From NCBI GenBank assembly GCA_947179485.1, contig OX359246.1, positions 24,676,001 to 24,740,000 on the forward strand: DNA of 64,000 bases. The letters are read 5' to 3'. A model generated the notes under the pieces. That model had not been told where the DNA came from. It saw only the letters and a program-made list of their open reading frames with translations, and made no database searches. This DNA is from Allacma fusca (Eukaryota > Arthropoda > Collembola > Symphypleona > Sminthuridae). Below are positions 35,844 to 47,579 of the stretch, in pieces (position 1 is the stretch's first letter; each line of letters opens with the position of its first letter). The position numbers and the translations under genes were made by a program.

Positions 35844-36854
35844 CCCAGTCACTCGAAATGTATAGGATCCTACATGTAAAATCTATAGGATAAAAGTATC
35901 AGATCTGCGGACGATATCTCAAACGATTTTCTTACAGGATCCTATACTATCCCATAGTTACTAGTCCCAACCTCGCATGGGATTTTCTCTAGATTGTCCT
36001 ATAGTTGAAAATTTATTATTATCTTATGCGCTTCTCTACTTCTACTCCATTTTCCTCCAAAATTAAAACCACATAACCATCTTTACTACAGTTAGCTTAG
36101 TTTTTAGACAATTGTAAATATTCTAAATATTTACAATTGTCTAAACAATTAAGCTAACTGCCATTAACGTTTTCATACATATACATCTCCTCAAACTGTC
36201 AATAGTAATACACGCTACACTGCAGTTCTACATGTGGAAAAACATGTAACACTACAAAATAAAATTGCAGCCACAAGTAAATAATTTCACGTATAAATTG
36301 AAAAAAAGAACAATAACAATCACACACTGGTTATATTTTCCGCTTGTCTTACTATTACTAATTGTAAGTTAAAATTGAAACAATCTAAAGAACAGGTAAG
36401 TCGATTTGGTGTTCATCACAACCAAAGAACATGTGAATGACAACTGCTGTTGATTAAGTATGGCGAATTTGGCGGTTATAATATATGTCTTGTACAAACG
36501 ATGAGGAGCGCAGAATCCTTGTCAAAGCAAGTACAGGATTTTTCTAAAAATGTCCTATGGTACCCGAAACCATAGGATTTTTCTGAAAATGTCCTATAGT
36601 AGTTATAGTACTCGAAATTGCAGGATATGCGGCACCCAACTTATAGGATTTCTTTAAAAACTTCCTATGGTACCCCCAGCTTATGGGATTTTTCTGAAAA
36701 CTTCCTATGGTACCCTATCTTATAAGAATCGCGTGCCAGTTTCTGACGAGCTGAATGATTTGTATAAGATCCTATATGGCTTGTGGGATTTCTGGTACAT
36801 TTTCTTACAGAACTTGCATCCTATAGGAATCCCATACAGTTTGGAGTGACTGGG
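35844..36854. mobile_element. TA-flanked element with CCTATAGGAT words, nested in O
   Basis: Ends CCCAGTCACTC ... GAGTGACTGGG with TA outside both (35842-35843, 36855-36856). Inside, CTATAGGAT / ATCCTATAG and CCTATGGTACCC words fill 35858-36010 and 36515-36840. This is the same word-array layout as the hAT elements but with TA-type ends. Confidence 0.7.
36091..36158. repeat. Near-perfect 68-bp palindrome
   Basis: GTTAGCTTAG...TAGACAATTGTAAATATT is followed, across about 2 bases, by its reverse complement with a few mismatches in the outer arm. It can form a long hairpin and sits in the centre of the nested TA element. Confidence 0.75.
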
Positions 36855-36860
36855 TAATTA

Positions 36861-37029
36861 CATTTTTAAATACCAAAACACAATCATGTTGGCTTAAATA
36901 TTTTGCTTAAGTATTCGAATGACAGGAATTTCGGTCTCCTTTGATTGCCTTAAATTTCAACGTGGTAAACGAGATTATTGAAAGCAAAATATTTGAGCCA
37001 ACATAATTGTGTTTTGGTATTCAAAAATG
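36861..37029. repeat. Inverted repeat, about 48-bp arms
   Basis: Arms 36861-36908 and 36982-37029 (CATTTTTAAATACCAAAACA and its complement) with about five differences and a 73-bp loop. Possible miniature foldback element; no target duplication seen. Confidence 0.65.
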
Positions 37030-37584
37030 CACTAAAATGATGGACACGCTTAATTTAAAAGTACTTACTAAGCAGGAGAAACTATACCTGTGGATTATTT
37101 TCTTCCAAGGGAGTATGAGTATAGATTTAATTAGCATGGGGACGGCCAATAAATGAATTTCAAGCCCAACTAACCATAAATTCTTTATCCCAAAACTTTT
37201 CCTATGTGCATATCTAGGCTCCTTAATAATTTTTGAAATCTATAGGGAGACTCAGTGCCGTTTTTTGTAAACAATCACTTTAATTTCACGTGATAAGGTG
37301 TCTTATGTATAGAGATGTCGTACGGTCTCTCATTGTTATGCAATCAACTGTGAGTCAGTATCAGTCTTCATATATAAACTTCTAAGTCCCAGTCAGTCTC
37401 AGTCTCACTCCAAATATTTTGATTCAGTCCAAATAAGTCAGTTATTATCATCAGTCAGTCTTTGCTGAAGCAATCAGTCCGTCGTGACTTGTACATCACT
37501 AATTCAATATACTCGGCTTAGTTTCATAACCAAAAGGAAATGATAATTGTTTGCACTCTACGGGCCTTCCCGAAAATCAGAATA

Positions 37585-38418
37585 CAGTAAAACCTGTATT
37601 TAATGGCCGTTCATATAGTGGTTTCCTGTCAATAGTGGTCAAATTTGGCTTCCCGGTCCCATCTCCTATCCTTTATCATAGGGAATTCCCTCTATATAAT
37701 GGTTTTCTATATAGTGGTAACCTGTTCATAGTGGTCTAATGAGCATGCCCCTTCAGTTCAAAATACAGCTTAAAGTACCTGTATATAGTGGTCAACCAGT
37801 CAGAACGAAGGGATACAACTCGCGCAAACCCGAACCAATGACACAGCTGTTTGAGTTTAGTGCAATTAAAGGCATTTTGGGGCGTTTTTATCTCCAGCCG
37901 TTTAATATTGCATGTATTTGTACTAAATCAAACGATGGTTTGTTGGCTATATTATTAGTCCTTTGAAGTATTTCAATTAATTAGTGGTTACTTTTAATCA
38001 TTTTAAAAAATTATTATTAGCTTTAAAAGATCTCAGATGATTTAATCATCCTGAGGTAATTCGAAACGAAACTTCGTCGAATAAATAGGTCGACAAATAT
38101 TTTTACCCAATTTCTCTATGGAAAATGCCTAAAAGGCAAGGTGCTTTGAAGATCATTGCAGTATTCTTCAAGATTCCCTTGGCAAGGTGAAAATTCGAAG
38201 TCTCAATTAGAAGTAAATTAGTGATTATTTTTAAAAAAGTGTAAAATTGCTGGTTGTCAATAACATATGCAATTCGAACTGCTGGATTCCTGCTCGTATG
38301 CCTGTATATGTATGTTTATATAGTGACTTTTGACCACTATATACTTATACAGTGGTCCCTGTCTATAGTGGTCAAATTTCGGCGTCCCTAGGAAAACCAT
38401 TATATACAGGTTTTACTG
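37585..38418. mobile_element. TA-flanked MITE, TATAGTGG family, copy 1
   Basis: 834 bp. Ends CAGTAAAACCTGTATTTAAT and its inverted partner, TA duplicated outside (37583-37584, 38419-38420). TATAGTGGTC words repeat at 37615-37800 and 38320-38370. Ends of the CAGTAAAACCT type with TA targets are typical of pogo/Tigger-like Tc1-mariner elements. Homologous to 54923-55525. Confidence 0.85.
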
Positions 38419-38420
38419 TA

Positions 38421-39041
38421 TGTACTTTAGTCTAACTCGCGTAACCCATTAACTCGGGTACGACTTCCAGCCTGATTTTTTGCAGGGGTTAGAGTTGCCA
38501 ATGTAAATACAGCCCAAAATTTGATTAAAAACTTGCATAGAAAAACTTGTCTTTTGCAAATAATCCAACTTGTATGTTGTTCCCTAATCAACGCGAACAT
38601 CTTTATACCCTTAAGCTTTATGCGTTGTTGGCCAACCGTCCTGGTAAAGAGTAAACACACATGCTTCAACAGAGTTTTAACGAAGTTAATATTAACTTTT
38701 GATTTAAGGTGATTAAACAACCAAACAAACGGAACTTGAGGTGTTTACACAGAACATAAGTTTTAAACCATCTGAGTTGTACGCTTAATAACACCATAAA
38801 TTCCCAAGCCATGGAGGCAAGATTAGATAAAAAGATTCTTTCAGAAAGTTTCAAAAATTTATCAACAAAATAAGTTAAACTACTAACCATTTAACATTTT
38901 CAAACCCATTTTGAAATCTTTTTAGAAAGATTTTTAATACTAACTTTAGCGTAGCTATTGGAGTTTCAAATTCAGCTCGTAATTTCCATACAGATTGGGC
39001 ACGTCAAGGCGAAGTTGTAATTTGTCTAGACAGGCCATAGC
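38421..39041. other. Intergenic, nothing recognised
   Basis: Upstream region of the receptor-like gene; an in-frame TAG lies four codons before its ATG. No promoter motif that I can support. Confidence 0.45.
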
Positions 39042-40426
39042 ATGCTAACTTTGGACGATTTACAACTCAACTTTGGAGTCACAGTTTGGCTTTGCAAATT
39101 GAAGTTACTGCCATTTACACTAGATGTCTCTACTATCGTCGGAAGACCTGAGACATCTAAAATATGGTGGGGGTGTTGGTACTTCCGACAGTTTTTAACG
39201 TTTCTCTTAATCTGCTTCAAACTATTCCGGCTGGGACAAACCATCCTCTGGCCGGAACAGTATTTAATTTTAAAGGAATTATTCCCCCACATTCTGTACC
39301 TCAACTTGCACTTTGTCTATGAGTTCGCCATCCACAGGGTTGCCACTATGTCCGATGAGCTGGCATTTCTATACACACGGATGCATCGTTTTAAATCTAG
39401 AGACATTTTAAAATTCCGTGGTAAGAAAACCTTCAATTATTTGCCACATGCGGCAGTAAAAATAAGTACAGTTGTCACCAGTTGCATTATACAACAATTA
39501 TATTTTATTATTATGTATCTACAATACAGGTCTGGGAGACATATTCTCTTTAGCGATTTTCAAAGGACACTCGGTCTCGGAGTTAATTATAATTTTCTTG
39601 CCGCTTTGTACGTTCCCCATAATTATTGCTGCAATGGCTGTGTTTTTCATTGAAGTGAAAGCAGTACATCTACTATATTCAGTCCTACCAGGCCACATGC
39701 AAAATTGGTGGATGCTTCTTATCGTAATGACCGTCGAGTTTTGGGGCTTATTAGAAGTCATAACTCTATCCTACATGATGTTTTATATTCTTCTTTTTTT
39801 TCCTGGCCCCTATATTTGCAAGGATGCTGCAGCAAACATTGGGAATTCACTCAAGTAACTACATACGTCGTATAGTCACATTCTATATCATCAAGCTATT
39901 TTTATAGGGATTTTAGACGGAAGTGTTCTTTATTGATTGTAGAATGGGAAGAAAAAAGGAATTCTCTGTGGAATACATCCAATTGTTTTGTCGTCAATTG
40001 GTTGGGATTTGGATAGAAATTAAATATTTTAATGAAGCATTTGCAACAATTAATTATTTGTGTAAAGTGTTGCTTTTAGTAACAGCGATATTTGGTTGGT
40101 TTGCGGGGATCCGTTTCCATGCCGAGCACCCCTTCTTTGCATTTCTTCTCGGCATTGATGGAGCCCTTGGAATGCTATACTTTGTAGTCGCGTATGGAAG
40201 GTGCTACTTGGTGCAAGAGTGTGTCAATGATTTGAAGCGACAGATCCTGACTGAAGCTTCTTTAAATGCTGGGAAGCAAAAGCCGCTCTTTAAGAGGGTC
40301 TTGAAAGGAATTCCAGGAATAGGGATCAGAGCCGGAGATTTCTATACTTTGGAGAGAACATCATCTCCCGAATTTTTGGATTTTGCCATTAAGCAGATCG
40401 TCAACTTACTTGTCACTTTCCGATAA
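39042..40426 (+). CDS. Chemoreceptor-like seven-helix protein (gustatory-receptor type)
   Basis: Exons 39042-39420, 39530-39854 and 39943-40426 join with GT-AG junctions to 395 residues without a stop, the usual size of arthropod gustatory receptors. Hydrophobic segments are seen around FRQFLTFLLICF, ILYLNLHFVYEF, ELIIIFLPLCTFPIIIAAM, WWMLLIVMTVEFWGLLEVI, VLLLVTAIFGWFAGI and GALGMLYFVVAYG, with a final hydrophobic stretch after a conserved-looking GIRAGDFYTLERTSSPEFLD. Such receptors are ligand-gated cation channels in sensory neurons. I identify it by size, topology and the small 3' exon plan, not by a definitive motif; the insect TYhhhhhQF signature is not exact here (LDFAIKQIVNLL). An unrelated polytopic membrane protein remains possible. 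Confidence 0.6.
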
Positions 40427-40686
40427 TCCATATGATTTAAAATAATTTATTCTCACCATTAACAATTAACCACATGGATATGTAATTAATTTAATTATGC
40501 CCGATTTTTTTAATTCAAGGGTTGCAAGTAAGGTCATCGCCCATTTATTAAAGAATGCAGTCACTGCAGGCGTAATTGTGGGAAGGTAAATAAAACTCGG
40601 ATGGTTATCTTACAATTAGTGTAGATGTACGAATTTTAGTAGAACGGGCATCCTACCCTGGCTAGACATATATAATTACATATGTA

Positions 40687-40692
40687 AATAAA
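40687..40692 (+). promoter_or_regulatory. Poly(A) signal, probably of the receptor-like gene
   Basis: AATAAA about 260 bases after the stop; another AATAAA lies near 40588. Confidence 0.4.
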
Positions 40693-43600
40693 ACACTTGA
40701 AGGACTATATTTGGCTTTGAGAATCACACGTAAATACGATGTCCGTATTATTTCCATAATAATACAATATTGATTGCATGTAGTAATAATTATTGACTTT
40801 ACAGATTGTTTTTAGGAATATAGCTTATATTTGTTTCGCTGTTTTAAAACAATTTTAAAGCAAACAAATGAAACTCCATCCTTTGATTGATTAATTGGGC
40901 TCACATTAACAATTCCCCATTCTTTATATAAACCTGCTTCAATCTTACTTTGGGCTATAAGAAAATATGTCAATTTCGAAAATTCTTAAACAGCCACGTA
41001 TAAATTTCAAGAATATGTTAGTAGATACCTATAATCACTACAAATGTTTCTAAAATTTGTTGCTGGCGTTTCGAATTTTCATTGCTTCAAGTAATCCTAT
41101 CAATAAAAATTTCTTATTGAATTTAACATGAGAAATTTTAAATAAGATATTGAAGAAAAAGACCCCTATCAACCCTATCCCTTTGCTTAGAGATATTAAT
41201 CTTAGGCGCGATTTCTCGCACAAACCAGTACGAGGTAGCCCGAAATGTTATGCTTGTTGGGACGTTCGACAAGATGCCAGATACCTACACTCATATAAAA
41301 CCTCATTCCGATCCAGAGTGGACCAATCACGATGTTTGCTTTGCAGTCGGATTGATAGTAATAAAATAATGGAATGATACCTATACATGACTGCGGTAAG
41401 CATCTGGAAAATGGAATTTCTAGAAATGAAATATATTTCTCTAGTTCTATTGCAAAATATGAAAACATTTGATTGAACATAACCTATCATTTCGATTATT
41501 TAAATAACTGTTCAGGGTGTTTCATATCCTTCTTCTCCACCGTTTCCCTAGTCGGCAAACGCTAGCCAACTTTAAAAATAAAAATCTGAAGCAACAAATC
41601 TGAAACTGATTCTTATTCTGATTCGAATTACGACTTCAGGTTTTGCATTTATACTATTCGTGTTTGGTGAACTCGAAATCCGATTCTGATTCGAATGATT
41701 CTGATTCGCCCTAGTCTAAAACCGGCATAACTCATAAATTATTTTCTTTCCCCAGTTGTAGCAAATTTGTTTCAAATTTTCTCATGGGTCAATTTTTATG
41801 GCGACAGTGATTACAAACGTTCATCAAAAGCAGCTTTTTAAGGATGATTTTGCGTCAATGAAGCAAATAAGAAATAATCATTTTTATACAACGCAGTTTA
41901 AAATGATTCATAAACTTTGTTCATTTTAGATACAGGAACATGATACTGCAACTTGCACTGAAATGAATTCCCCATGAAATTTATCAGTTATTGCAGCATT
42001 GAATGATTGTATTTTCGATTTTCGAGAAGTCCCCCTCAGGAGCTGGTTTTCTACCGTTGTTGGGTGAATGTTTCTCAAAATATATCTAAAATCAACATAA
42101 GAAGGATCTTCAAAATTTGTAATGAGAGCATGCAACTCCATGGTCCCCCTGGACAGTATTTAATTTACTCCATGCTCTAAGGTTACGCTTTCGGATTTCA
42201 GCCAACTTTCATCCACAAATTCGTGATTTGCTTCAAACTTTGACTACATTACAAAAGTTGTCTGCCTGTATTTCAATGACAGTTATTTAAGAAAATTTGA
42301 AAGTCAGTTGGCTACAAAAAGGGGTGGAAGGGGTATGCATGCATATTTGCAGTGAGAGGATCAAAACGTTTTCATTAGCACTTGTAACCGTAGGTAGCAT
42401 CGATAATTACAAAGCCATTTTAAATTACAAGAGCATTCTAACTAAATTATGCACATTAGTATCTACACGTTGAGAGATTTTAATTTTAGCTAGTTTTTTA
42501 ATTATTCCAAACTTGGGCTCTTGGAAGTAGTAAACCGTGCTTTCTCTCAGTCAGCATTTATTTTCTTCATAAGTACTGTTCCCCTCATACATTTTTCTTC
42601 TAGTTATATAACTGCAGTCCTATCTGCAATAACTGGGCCAAGTTAGGAATGCTGAAGGAGGCCTCAAGTGGGCTACAAAAACGATGTTTGTCTCCTCGTC
42701 AAAACTTCTGTAATCGTTGATTGATTGTTTTGAATTTTTTCATTTCCAGAATAAAATTCTGTACAAGTAACCTCCAATAGTTATAAACCAAAAATCAACC
42801 TAGTATCAAGGTAGGGAAAGTATATTAGCAAACCTACATATGTACATAATAAGCAATAATAATTCAAGGTGAACATTAGAATCTCCACTAAATTGCTACG
42901 CACATGTCTTCACACAATATTAACAATTCAAATATACAATGAGTATTTTGTGACGACAGTTCTATTGCTTGTGTGTACTGTCAAGCAGGAAGTGTATAGA
43001 CAGACGTCAGAGTCCGTACAGAAGAGTCAATGGAAATAAAGACGATTATAGAATAAATATTACATGATCGTAAATCTTCAGCTAATAGTTCTTGAGTTAA
43101 AGAAACCCATAATAGATGACTGGCACGTTATGAAAACAGACACAGATCTGAGAGGCTTACGCAACCTCATTTAGATGCTATATTATAATGAAACTACAAC
43201 CATGTTCGAATTAATTTTTATGAGCACCTAAATACAAGTATGTATGTTAATAAGGAAGAAGATAAACATATGATGCCTGTGGAATTTATTCGAACGGTTT
43301 GCTACATGAACAATTATCTCCTATAAAGCTGCCATCAACAATTATTATCATTACAAAATTACAGTAATGGGTATGGGATTCGATCTGTGAGGAGAGTGAA
43401 AGAGCAAGTATTGCCGTTTTAATTAATATTAGTAGCAAATACGAGAATTGTCTGTAAGCATTCGTGAATAATAAAGTTAGCTACCCTGCCAGACTTAGAC
43501 CATACCTAATTGATGGAGAGGAGTAAACTCTTATTTATTTCCATTACATTTATGACGCTCCTCTTTAGCAGGGGGCCGGCCTAGCCATACAATGTTTAAG

Positions 43601-44000
43601 TACAAGTATCTACGAGTAAGTGCCTGAGATTTTTTACACCGAATAGAATATGCTTTTCAAGTTTATGCTCCTCTTCCACATCCTACATTCACACTCCTCA
43701 TCACCATTGTCATCCCAAAAGCCTCTCAGATAAGCTTGACCACCCTATAATATTCCCTCTCACAGTAAAAAAAGCCTGAATTGTTACTGAGATCACGCCT
43801 TCCCCTCGTGACGGAATTATCCAGGTACGAAAAAACTGTTACATGTTTTATTCTACTATCTCCTGATTGTCCTCTCAAAAACTCTTGTTCGAGTCTGGTC
43901 ATGGTCATGGTAGATGCAGCCTCGCCAGAATTTGCGTGCTATCTAATTAGCACTAACAATAATGATTAAGACATAAATCATACATGACATTTGGACACTA

Positions 44001-44075
44001 CCACTATTGCACTGTGAAGAGTAAACTAGCTCTACAGATATGTCCGTAGGTCCAGAAGTTTTGCTCTAAGACTGC
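44001..44075 (+). promoter_or_regulatory. Conserved upstream block of P450 gene B
   Basis: CACTATTGCACTGTGAAGAG, TAAACTAGCTCTA and TTTTGCTCTAAGACTGCGCT, in the same order as before genes A and C, ending 75 bases before the ATG. Probable core promoter or start-site region. Confidence 0.45.
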
Positions 44076-44149
44076 GCTGCCCATTGCCATTTTGTACATT
44101 ACTGTGAAGAGATGAACAGGTTAATGCACCGTCCCAACTCCTGTCTAAA

Positions 44150-46263
44150 ATGATTTCACAAATAATTCTCATTTTAGTAGTAGTAATTGCAGCCTATCAT
44201 TACCTTAACAGGAGGAAATGGAATCTACCTCCAGGTAAAGTTGATTTACATTCCCAAAAATTTTTATACACTGTGTTCCTTTAGTACTGACGATTAAGTT
44301 TTTTATTTTCTTATTGCTCTGTGAATTGCTTGAAAGGTCCGCCTGGAATTCCTGGCGTGGGAAATATTTTCACGGTTATGAAGACTCCACATAAAGCACA
44401 TTCAAAATTAAAGGAGAAATATGGGGATATTTATCAATTTAAATTGGGAACGAAAAGGTAAACGCTCGATCTTATTATAGTACTTCATTCCCCCTTCCCC
44501 TCAAATCTGCCGTAATTTTTTTAAGAAAATTCTTGCAGGCTTGTAAAATTTATTATTTTGTAATTTTTGTATTTTAGGGTGGTTTGTCTAGGAAATGTCC
44601 AGCTAATTAAGGAATGTTTCAATGATCCAAATTATAATGGAAGAGCAAAAGAAATGTTGACCTGTATTCTTTCGCAAGGACAGCATGGTAACCCTACTTA
44701 TTTCCTATTTAAGCTTAAAATGTGGGATGAGTCAAGTTTATTTTATGATATTGTATTTGAATGACAAAATGAATTTGCACATATCTGAATGCTCCAAAAT
44801 AGGCATAATAGTGTCTGAAGGACAGGAATGGGTAGAGCAAAGACGCTTTACTCTCCGTCATCTCCGAGACTTTGGCTTTGGGAAGAATTTAATGGAAAAT
44901 TTGATAATGGAAGAAGTGAATGATTTCAATTCCTGGTTGAAATCCGAAGAAGGGAAATCAGTCTTGATGAGTGCACAAAGATTTGAGCTTCCAGTTCTCA
45001 ACGGTCTCTGGATGATACTGACAGGGAAGAAATTTAAGCATGATGATACGGAAAAATTGGGGATGCTTAAGAAGCTTGATGAGTAATTCATTTTTCAAAA
45101 TTTCCAAAGATTTAAAATATAAAAACCTTGTAAGTCTACAATATTATGCAGGACAAATATCTCGGCATTATTTGTTAATGGCCCGATTTTATTCTCAAGC
45201 TTTACTAAACCCTCCTTAGCGGGCATCCTAAGTTTGCTTGCTCCATCCCTTTTACATATGGCGCCAGAATTGACGGGTTGGAATCACTTTAAAAGAATTG
45301 GGGATCAGTTCCATGTCATGTTAAAAGAAATTATTAAGGAACATGAAGATACTCTCCCAGAGGAAGGCAATCCTCGAGATTTTATTGATGCGTATTTATA
45401 TGAAATTAAAAAAACTGCGGATCCTGGCTCATCTTTTTATAAGGATGATGGGGGTATTTAAAAATTATTTAACTACTGTATATCTAATGACCGGAGATTC
45501 TTTAATACTTTGGCACTGAAAATAATAATTTGTAATACGCTCTGCAGTTCGTTCTCTGCTTGCTGTAATTGGAGACTTGTTCTTCGCTGGTGCAGAAACG
45601 TCTTCCGCAACTTTAGCATGGTCAGTTTTGTACCTCGCAGTCAATCCTCAAGTTCAGAAGAAACTCCAGGGCCAGATCGATGAAGTTGTGGGGAAATCAA
45701 GACAGGTTACTTTAGCGGACAGATCCAAGTAAATTTCTTTGGTGACCTCTTGGAATGGATTTTTTAATTCAATTTTTGTACGGAATATTTGATGTTTGGA
45801 AATTTTGATTTTTTGCAGTCTCCCATATGCGGAAGCCACACTTCAGGAAATCTTCCGGAAATCTTCCTTAGTGGTGACGGGATTGGTGCATTCAGCCGGC
45901 AAGGACACAACCTTAGCTGGATATGACATTCCCAAGGGCACATGGATGATGGCAAATATTTATGCAATTCATCACGATGCCAAACTTTGGGGAGATCCGG
46001 GAAATTTCCGCCCTGAAAGATTTCTTAGTGCTGATGGCAAAAAAGTGATCAAGTCTGAAAATGTACTGCCGTTCTCCCTTGGAAAGAGAATTTGTCTTGG
46101 AGAGAATTTGGCCCGAGATGAGATTTTCTTGTTTTTAACCAACATTTTCCAGCGGTTCAGTATATCAGTAGATCCAACCCAACCCAAGCCCGATTATGAG
46201 CCTAAGGTTGGATTCTTGCTCCACCCCAAAGATTACCAGATCATTGTTCAGGAGAGGGCATAG
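44150..46263 (+). CDS. Cytochrome P450, CYP2 clan, gene B (seven exons)
   Basis: Exons 44150-44234, 44337-44457, 44578-44687, 44803-45082, 45200-45453, 45548-45728 and 45819-46263 join to 491 residues. N-terminal membrane anchor (MISQIILILVVVIAAYHYL), hinge PPGPPGIPGVGN, I-helix AGAETSSATLAW, ExxR (EIFR), FRPERFL and haem loop FSLGKRICLGENLARDE with Cys436 are all present. Closest relative in the window is gene C, then A. It differs from A mainly before the I-helix and in the loop after ExxR, which are substrate-recognition areas in this clan. Looks intact. ER monooxygenase; substrate unknown. Confidence 0.92.
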
Positions 46264-47571
46264 GAAAAGATGGTAAAGAAGACAAAACGTAGCTACAGTG
46301 CATTTTTGCTATACGAGATCTCTTCACAAAATAATTTGTGCTAGACGAGATAAATACATTTTCCAAGTCGTTCCTATTTGAAAAACTTAATTTTTACTAA
46401 GAATTTTACTCTTTTAGAGAACTTCTTTAATGCATGTTATGTATAAACTGTTAATCATATTAATTATATTCATTACATTACGCCTCTCCCTGAGTAAAAA
46501 TAAACAATCCAAAAATGCAGTTTCCAATAATCTACTTGGGAAATTTATTAATTTTTACTGAATGCCAAACTATATAGGAAAAATTGGCTTAAAAATGTTT
46601 ACATAAATACTAAATGTCTCAGATTTTGCTGTCAAAATTCTCTGTAAAAAGTGCAAGTTTCATGGATTTTCTCTTATGATTTTAGAAAACCTGCGTAGTG
46701 AAAGAAGTCACATTTGTCCATACTGCCACAGCGTAACAAAGCTAAATGCAGGACATTTCAATAACCATTTCATGATTAATGATTTCTTTCGTTATCACAG
46801 ATGACAGGATTATAATATCAAAAATAAACGATTTTCATTGTTTTCTGTGTTGATGCTGCGGAGAGAGGTCATTATAGACCCGCCAACTGCTTTTTTGTTA
46901 TTAGAGAGTTCTTCCAGAAGCATTTACTGTAAGTGGTACCAATAATTTTAGACCCTTTATTTTATTTCTTCTCATTGTGTTTTTAAGAACATGAACATGC
47001 TCTTATAAGAGATTTGAGGCGTTTTTGTACAGATTGATGACAACTAGCATTTTCGGTGTCATTATTTTTCTAAACTCTATTTTTAAAGACTTGTGCGTAT
47101 GATCTTACCTGGTTTCGCCGTATTGAACACAGACGTGTCAAAATATAAGGTCAAAAAAGCATTTGACTATTATTTAGTCCAAGTGCTTACTTTGCAGGCG
47201 TCATGTTTAAGGACTCTGTGAATATACATGATTGGTAATTCCTTATTTATGTCAATAAATATACAAATAATAGCGCACTCATCTATTTATAATTATATTT
47301 CGATAAATGTGGAAATGTGTTTACATGTGCGGTTTTAATAAATAATTTTTGAGCTATCGCTCCAAGCTTACAATCAGCTTCGTTTAAGTAAAATGAGATT
47401 ACAATTTGATTTGATCATGGTTTCGTAGGCACTTAAACCAGGTAATGGATTCAGATATTTACAGTACACTTGGCTCTTATTGCCAGCGCTAATGGTTCTT
47501 GTATACAATAATAATTATTATTCTCAATCCCCCTAAAATCATATGCAGGACTAATAATCCATGCTGGTAGC
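46264..47571. other. Intergenic, nothing recognised
   Basis: AT-rich spacer after P450 gene B. No supported gene or paired repeat. Confidence 0.5.
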
Positions 47572-47579
47572 GCTGTAAT

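Larger units (their letters stand above)
35748..37501. mobile_element. hAT-type element O (AGTCAGTC word array)
   Basis: Ends TAGTGATGTACAAAGTCGTG and CACGACTTGTACATCACTA style inverted partner (37483-37501), with exact 8-bp duplication ATTCAATA at 35740-35747 and 37502-37509. Words AGTC / CAGTC recur near both ends (35760-35830, 37335-37485) but on the same strand rather than inverted. It contains a nested TA-flanked element (35844-36854) and an inverted repeat. Confidence 0.85.
40820..46263. repeat. Segmental duplication, left copy (carries P450 gene B)
   Basis: Aligns with 58866-64000 over intergenic DNA and the whole P450 gene. About 330 bp near 43103-43435 are absent from the right copy, and about 0.7 kb at 59.95-60.65 is absent here. 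40820-44000 has no gene that I can support. Confidence 0.85.

Noticed and set aside
41150-41377. 75-codon frame in the left segmental copy
   Set aside because: The matching stretch at 59.2-59.4 kb has frame changes and no conserved pattern; looks non-coding.
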